Assembly (NCBI GenBank): GCA_900548465.1
Contig: URKY01000064.1
Coordinates: 1 to 10,086, forward strand
Direction: 5' to 3'
DNA: 10,086 bases
DNA from: an uncultured Eubacterium sp.
GTDB taxonomy: Bacteria; Bacillota; Clostridia; Lachnospirales; Lachnospiraceae
Position numbers and translations under genes: made by a program. The stretch's first letter is position 1, and the number at the start of each line of letters is the position of its first letter. Shown one piece after another: positions 7,089 to 10,086 of this stretch. Below the pieces are notes generated by a model. It was given only the letters and a program-made list of their open reading frames with translations. It was not told the origin of the DNA and did no database searches.

Positions 7089-8450
7089 ATGAAGATAACT
7101 ATTAGGAATTTGTTGATTATTAACATATTTGTAGTTTGTATGATTTCAGCTACATCAATAAAGGTTAGTGCCGACAAAGGTGCATGGACTGTTACAGTAC
7201 AAAAAAAGCATAAAGTTAATGTTAAAGTAGAAACATTATCGGGATATGATGCTGATTGCACAAGAATCAAGGTTTTGTTAGATAATGCCACTAAAAGAAC
7301 AGTTGTTGTTGATGTAGGAGATGAAAAATCCGCTAAAAAACTTGAAGATAAGAACGGAAATATAAGCATTCATGATTTAATATTAACACATAATCATAGC
7401 GATCACATTAACGGCTTGGATTACATCAGTAAAAAAAAGGACGGAAACGTATATATTAAAAATTTATATGTAAATACACTTAATTATGAGCATAATAAGG
7501 AAAAAATGTATAAATACTTAAAGGCATTAGTAAAAAATAAGAAGGTTAAAATCGAAAAAATATTTTTCGTTGGTCCTTATCAAAAACAACCAGAAAAAAT
7601 TCATGACCTTAAGTCCGCTGGCATTAAGTCCGCTGACATTAAGCACGAATATAAAAACAAAAATACTTACATCAATGTTCTTCATACAGGATGCCAAATT
7701 ATTGTTTTGCCACCAGTGGACCGTTTTGTTGGAGATTCTAGTACTGTTGTAAATAATAGTAGTATGATGGTAGTAGTACGTGATAATTCGTCGGAGCATG
7801 CTCAGTATAAAATTATTCTTCCTGGAGATATTCAAGGAGGTGCGATGGAGAAAATTTTAGAAAAAGACAGATATGGTCAATATATAAAAAGAGATTACAT
7901 TAAATACTTACAACCCTATAACTCAGATAAAAATAATCTAAAATATCAAGATATTTTATATAAGGCTTCTCATCATGGAAAAGGAAGATGGCATGATTTT
8001 TTGGAACTAAATAAAGATCCCAAGAAAGATGATACAGTAGTATTCGGAGTGAATACCGAAAAAACTTGGAAATCACAGCGAACTAATGAAGACGATATGA
8101 AGAAACCAGAGTATCAATATTTACGAGGACTTGTTTGTTATGATATTAAAGGTCAAGATAAAAGAGCTTATTATGATGACAAAAATTATCAGTACACAAA
8201 TATGGGATTATACGAAAAAGAATTGATAAAATTAATAAATCCTAAGGCCATAATAGCGAGTCAATATACTAAAGCTGGTACCGACAATCAAGAAAAAGGA
8301 AAATCCATCTTAGCTAATGCTTGGCTGTACCAGAGATATATAAGAAAATTAGTCCCAAATTCAAATAATGTGTATATACGTGGAAGATTTCAGAGTAAGT
8401 CAGATGTGAAAAAAACAGTTGATTTATCAAAATATTTTCTGGATAAGTAA
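7089..8450 (+). CDS. Exported ComEC-like metallo-beta-lactamase-fold hydrolase
   Basis: 453 residues from the ATG at 7089, chosen because AAAGGAG ends 8 nt upstream and a signal peptide follows at once (M-K-I-T-I-R, a hydrophobic core, cleavage probably after S-A-D near residue 29). An upstream in-frame ATG at 7053 lacks a binding site. MBL-fold marks: H-N-H-S-D-H at 101-106, N-N-S-S at 222-225, L-P-G-D-I with D247, and S-H-H at 294-296. Together they form a plausible two-metal site. The N-N-S-S / P-G-D / S-H-H order resembles the soluble C-terminal domain of ComEC, which is thought to act on DNA. This protein lacks ComEC's membrane channel and has about 150 extra lysine- and tyrosine-rich residues at its C-terminus. 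Substrate is unknown; nucleic acid or a phosphoester is inference. It has its own promoter and no operon partner. Confidence 0.88.
   Translation: MKITIRNLLIINIFVVCMISATSIKVSADKGAWTVTVQKKHKVNVKVETLSGYDADCTRIKVLLDNATKRTVVVDVGDEKSAKKLEDKNGNISIHDLILTHNHSDHINGLDYISKKKDGNVYIKNLYVNTLNYEHNKEKMYKYLKALVKNKKVKIEKIFFVGPYQKQPEKIHDLKSAGIKSADIKHEYKNKNTYINVLHTGCQIIVLPPVDRFVGDSSTVVNNSSMMVVVRDNSSEHAQYKIILPGDIQGGAMEKILEKDRYGQYIKRDYIKYLQPYNSDKNNLKYQDILYKASHHGKGRWHDFLELNKDPKKDDTVVFGVNTEKTWKSQRTNEDDMKKPEYQYLRGLVCYDIKGQDKRAYYDDKNYQYTNMGLYEKELIKLINPKAIIASQYTKAGTDNQEKGKSILANAWLYQRYIRKLVPNSNNVYIRGRFQSKSDVKKTVDLSKYFLDK
7611..7640 (+). repeat. 15-bp tandem duplication in the MBL gene
   Basis: AAGTCCGCTGGCATT is followed directly by AAGTCCGCTGACATT, one base different, encoding K-S-A-G-I then K-S-A-D-I (residues 175-184). 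It lies in a lysine-rich insert between the metal-binding motifs, so it probably lengthens a surface loop. Confidence 0.75.
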
Positions 8451-8524
8451 AAAGCTATATAATATATTGGAATGCTCCCTTGGAAAATCGTAATCTATAA
8501 TATCAATCTATTACTATAGCTTTT
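8450..8524 (+). terminator. Possible long-stem terminator after the MBL gene
   Basis: AAAAGCTATA (8450-8459) starts at the last base of the stop codon and is complementary to TATAGCTTTT (8515-8524). The intervening 55 nt are AT-rich and could fold partly. The T run is short, so this is a weak candidate. Confidence 0.3.
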
Positions 8525-8557
8525 ATTGACATGTAGCAAAATTACTGAATAATGCAA

Positions 8558-8594
8558 TTAAGGGCAGAAGCGAGAAAATCAGCTCTGCCCTTAA
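8558..8594 (+). terminator. 11-bp perfect stem, probable terminator or transcript end
   Basis: TTAAGGGCAGA (8558-8568) and TCTGCCCTTAA (8584-8594) form a perfect 11-bp stem around a 15-nt loop. No clear T run follows on either strand, so rho-independent termination is uncertain. It lies between the plus-strand MBL gene and the minus-strand lipoprotein gene and could serve either. Confidence 0.45.
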
Positions 8595-8668
8595 ATAAAT
8601 ATGAGACGAGGGTGCTTTTATCTGTTAATTTACCTATATTATATTATTTGTATTATCCTTCTGATTTC

Positions 8669-8688
8669 GTGTTGCCATAGTGTTGCCA
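8669..8688 (-). repeat. Paired 9-bp direct repeat at 11-bp period, site 1
   Basis: On the minus strand TGGCAACAC-TA-TGGCAACAC: a 9-bp word twice with a 2-bp spacer. The period is one DNA turn. The word is similar to that of the site at 9406-9425. It lies about 190 bp downstream of the lipoprotein gene. It may be a binding or recombination site, or the leftover 3' end of a recombinase gene (one frame reads V-A-T-L-W-Q-H). Confidence 0.6.
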
Positions 8689-8873
8689 CGGAAGTATTAT
8701 AACATAAGTCAGATTTTATTTCATTAAGTTATTTTAATACCTATAAAAAATACGTTTCAAATTTAATGAACTATCATTCTTCATAATGACATTTTATACA
8801 CAATACTTTATTTTTTAGTGCTAGTGCATAAAATAATCTAATTGCACAATTGCAAATCAATAATTTTCATTAC
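8689..8873. other. AT-rich gap without a gene
   Basis: Very AT-rich sequence, many stops in all frames. The only structure seen is a small palindromic patch ATTGCACAATTGCAAAT near 8840-8856 with no assigned role. Confidence 0.6.
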
Positions 8874-8897
8874 ACTATATATTATAATGTATATAGT
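8874..8897 (-). terminator. AT-only stem-loop over the lipoprotein stop codon
   Basis: ACTATATA (8874-8881) and TATATAGT (8890-8897) pair around an 8-nt loop and cover the last codons and TAG of the lipoprotein gene. The stem is AT-rich and weak. It could slow transcription or stabilise the transcript end. Confidence 0.25.
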
Positions 8898-9288
8898 ACA
8901 ATATATGACTATTTACGTCATATAAAAATACACTGTAATTATCATTATTTGACCCTGCTCTCAGGCTATAATAGTCTCCTTCATTTATATTATCTGTTTC
9001 AAAGTCATACTTATTGCTATCCTCCATACTTTCATAAGGGAACTTATCAAAATAACTCTTTATATCATCTATATTTTCTTTTGTTACAATAGAATAATAA
9101 CTGTTCTCCTCAAATTTTTTATCCTCGCTTTCCTTATAGAAATATTTGCAATAATCTATATAATCTTGAAATCCATCACTGTAATATTCTTCACAGTTAC
9201 TATACCCTTCAATAATCTCATTACTTTTGGAACTGCATGCACTCAGTAATATCATACACAATATAATACATAATATATTTCTCCTCAT
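8875..9288 (-). CDS. Small lipoprotein of 137 residues, function unknown
   Basis: The ATG at 9288 follows GAGGAG (9295-9300) by 6 nt. Residues 1-17 form a lipoprotein signal peptide (M-R-R-N, hydrophobic core) ending in the lipobox L-S-A-C, with C18 as the lipidated cysteine, so the mature protein should sit on the outer face of the membrane. The mature part is acidic and very rich in Tyr, Asp, Ser and Asn (for example N-C-E-E-Y-Y-S-D-G-F and Y-F-Y-K-E-S-E-D). It has two further cysteines near residues 32 and 47 and a beta-like end with Y-S-V-F-L-Y-D-V. I do not recognise the family. It stands alone between two direct-repeat sites, which suggests an accessory gene. Confidence 0.8.
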   Translation of the reverse strand: MRRNILCIILCMILLSACSSKSNEIIEGYSNCEEYYSDGFQDYIDYCKYFYKESEDKKFEENSYYSIVTKENIDDIKSYFDKFPYESMEDSNKYDFETDNINEGDYYSLRAGSNNDNYSVFLYDVNSHILYYIHYNI

Positions 9289-9294
9289 ACATAT

Positions 9295-9329
9295 CTCCTC
9301 TCCGCATTTTCTAACGTCTTGTATGCGGA
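9295..9329 (-). promoter_or_regulatory. Leader hairpin abutting the lipoprotein ribosome binding site
   Basis: On the minus strand TCCGCAT (9329-9323) pairs perfectly with ATGCGGA (9307-9301) around a 15-nt loop. The very next base starts the GAGGAG ribosome binding site (9300-9295). Such placement could hold the site open or limit ribosome access. Confidence 0.45.
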
Positions 9330-9338
9330 CCCTATTTT

Positions 9339-9368
9339 GTTATAATGTTTTTTTTGCATCATTTTTAA
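9339..9368 (-). promoter_or_regulatory. Weak candidate promoter for the lipoprotein gene
   Basis: TATAAC at 9344-9339 with TTAAAA at 9368-9363, an 18-bp spacer. The same stretch also contains a plus-strand TTGTAT (9319-9324), 16 bp, TATAAT (9341-9346), with no gene downstream on that strand. The direction is therefore not certain. Confidence 0.35.
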
Positions 9369-9405
9369 CCTCATTTATGTATATTAATGTGATTAACCGC
9401 TCAAG

Positions 9406-9425
9406 TGGTAGCCAATTGGTAGCCA
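9406..9425 (-). repeat. Paired 9-bp direct repeat at 11-bp period, site 2
   Basis: On the minus strand TGGCTACCA-AT-TGGCTACCA: same architecture and orientation as the site at 8669-8688 and a related word (consensus TGGCWACMM). It sits between the regulator gene and the lipoprotein gene, 30 bp after the regulator's stop. One frame reads V-A-T-N-W-L-P, parallel to the other site. Confidence 0.6.
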
Positions 9426-9454
9426 CCCAAGCTTTCTTTTGTTGTTATCTGTAT

Positions 9455-9619
9455 CTATTTGTTAAGCACTTCATACAATCCATTCTTTAGTACATCTGAC
9501 ATTTTCAAAGAATGTTTTTTGGCATACATTGTAAGTCTTTGATGTTCTTCTTCTGTAAGCCTTACAGCAACAATTTTATCTTTGTTATTGTCTGATTTTG
9601 GTCTTCCCATCTTTGACAT
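9455..9619 (-). CDS. Ribbon-helix-helix (CopG/Arc-like) DNA-binding protein, 54 residues
   Basis: Start chosen at the ATG at 9619, which lies 7 nt after AGGAGG. Earlier in-frame ATGs at 9625 and 9661 are too close to that site or upstream of it. The protein opens with a basic M-G-R-P-K-S tail. Then come the beta strand K-I-V-A-V-R-L (residues 15-21), helix A from T-E-E-E-H-Q-R-L to A-K-K-H-S, a turn at S-L-K, and helix B from M-S-D-V-L to V-L-N-K. This is the complete RHH fold, which dimerises and reads DNA with the strand. Such G-R-P-K proteins are common on plasmids and integrative elements as small repressors. No toxin gene partners it. Self-repression through the palindrome in its promoter is inference. 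Confidence 0.82.
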   Translation of the reverse strand: MSKMGRPKSDNNKDKIVAVRLTEEEHQRLTMYAKKHSLKMSDVLKNGLYEVLNK

Positions 9620-9640
9620 ATGCATACCTCCTATGTTGTT

Positions 9641-9669
9641 ATTATAGTTTTTGTTTAACAAAAAGTCGA
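9641..9669 (-). promoter_or_regulatory. RHH gene promoter with a 17-bp palindrome in its spacer
   Basis: On the minus strand TCGACT (9669-9664), 17 bp, then a perfect TATAAT (9646-9641). The palindrome TTTTTGTT-T-AACAAAAA (9648-9664) almost exactly fills the spacer. A dimeric repressor bound there would block RNA polymerase, fitting autoregulation by the RHH protein encoded just downstream. Confidence 0.6.
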
Positions 9670-9671
9670 GT

Positions 9672-10029
9672 TTATATTATTTTTCGGTAGCGTAAATTTG
9701 CTGTCGAAAAATACATGATAGAGAATTCTTCATGTTTGTAACGAAGTACCTGAACACTCCAATGATAATCCAACTGGACATTATTGTCACAATATCTTTT
9801 TGACCTGCTTGGCGATATTGTATCTGACTACCTGCCACAGTCAAGCATGCTTTCTTTGTTGTAGCTCCATTCTCTGAGTCTTGCCATTTTAGACGCACCG
9901 AGCCTACTCCAACCTAAAGCCGGCGTGCTCATTCTTGATGACAAAACATGTGCCGTATGCCGGAGCCGGGACATGCAATGTAGCTACCATAGTTATAACA
10001 CTTAGTAAACAAACTGCTATTTTTTTCAT
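9672..10029 (-). pseudogene. Broken gene for a small secreted protein (two frameshifts)
   Basis: From ATG 10029 (GGGAG 5 nt upstream) the frame gives a clear signal peptide (M-K-K-I-A-V-C-L-L-S with P-A-P-A-Y-G near the cleavage site), then T-C-F-V-I-K-N-E-H-A-G-F, and stops at 9904-9906 after 41 residues. The next frame continues with V-G-V-G-S-V-R-L-K-W-Q-D-S-E-N-G and L-T-V-A-G-S-Q to Q-A-G-Q-K-D-I. The third frame carries on from about 9785 with D-N-N-V-Q-L-D-Y-H-W and F-S-I-M-Y-F, ending at TAA 9672-9674. Joined, they make about 115-120 residues of a beta-rich exported protein. Both shifts are in the same direction. Family not recognised. Two sequencing errors are the alternative. Confidence 0.6.
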
Positions 10030-10086
10030 TTTATCTCCCTCTTAATAAACTTATTAGAGGCTACCTTTTCGCAGAATACAAGACAT
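10030..10086 (-). other. Leader of the broken secreted-protein gene
   Basis: Holds the GGGAG ribosome binding site (10035-10039) and AT-rich leader sequence. A short minus-strand frame from the right edge stops at the TAA around 10054-10056 and is too short to assign. Confidence 0.4.

Noticed and set aside
7527..7835. Minus-strand frame within the MBL gene
   Set aside because: Overlaps the metal-binding coding sequence in antisense; nothing supports it.
9455..9661. RHH gene as half of a toxin-antitoxin pair
   Set aside because: The downstream gene is a lipoprotein separated by more than 160 bp and a direct-repeat site; no toxin-like frame is next to it on either side.
9677..9898. Independent 73-residue gene starting at GTG 9898
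   Set aside because: No ribosome binding site. It reads as the middle portion of the frameshifted secreted-protein gene.

Overview
The window looks like chromosomal DNA of a low-GC Gram-positive gut anaerobe (Firmicutes, most likely Lachnospiraceae). Grounds: AT-rich sequence, strong AGGAGG-type ribosome binding sites, TTGAnn/TATAAT-like promoters, Gram-positive type signal peptides and a lipobox, and a very large multimodular secreted glycosidase with PTT-rich linkers. The family assignment is inference; there is no rRNA or housekeeping gene to anchor it.

Left part (1-6298, minus strand): one reading frame stays open for 2,099 codons and runs off the left edge. It encodes a secreted glycoside hydrolase family 92 (GH92) alpha-mannosidase. 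In order it carries a signal peptide, an F5/8 type C-like domain, a jelly-roll-like region, the GH92 catalytic core, a second F5/8 type C-like domain, a FIVAR-like helical module, a CBM6-like module, another beta-rich carbohydrate-binding module, a PTT linker, Fn3, a second PTT linker, a second Fn3, and the start of a further region. The PTT linkers are DNA tandem repeats and the linker-Fn3 unit is duplicated.

Middle (6299-7088): the upstream region of the mannosidase holds a 9-bp direct repeat and a hairpin resembling an IS200/IS605 right end. Next come a 54-codon gene for a very acidic protein and a decayed IS66 transposase N-terminus whose last codon overlaps the small gene's start (ATGA). 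A good plus-strand promoter sits right beside the IS66 remnant.

Right part (7089-10086): a plus-strand gene encodes an exported, stand-alone ComEC-like metallo-beta-lactamase-fold hydrolase. Beyond it lies accessory DNA on the minus strand: a short lipoprotein of unknown function, a ribbon-helix-helix (RHH) regulator with a palindrome filling its promoter spacer, and a small secreted-protein gene broken by two frameshifts. Two sites with the same unusual architecture (a 9-bp word repeated at an 11-bp period) flank the lipoprotein gene.

No clear new multi-gene system is visible. The mannosidase is the major functional gene. The rest looks like a patch of insertion remnants, small orphan genes and one exported hydrolase. 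The best leads are the paired 11-bp-period sites, the RHH promoter palindrome, the acidic gene started from within a dead transposase, and the exported ComEC-like hydrolase.
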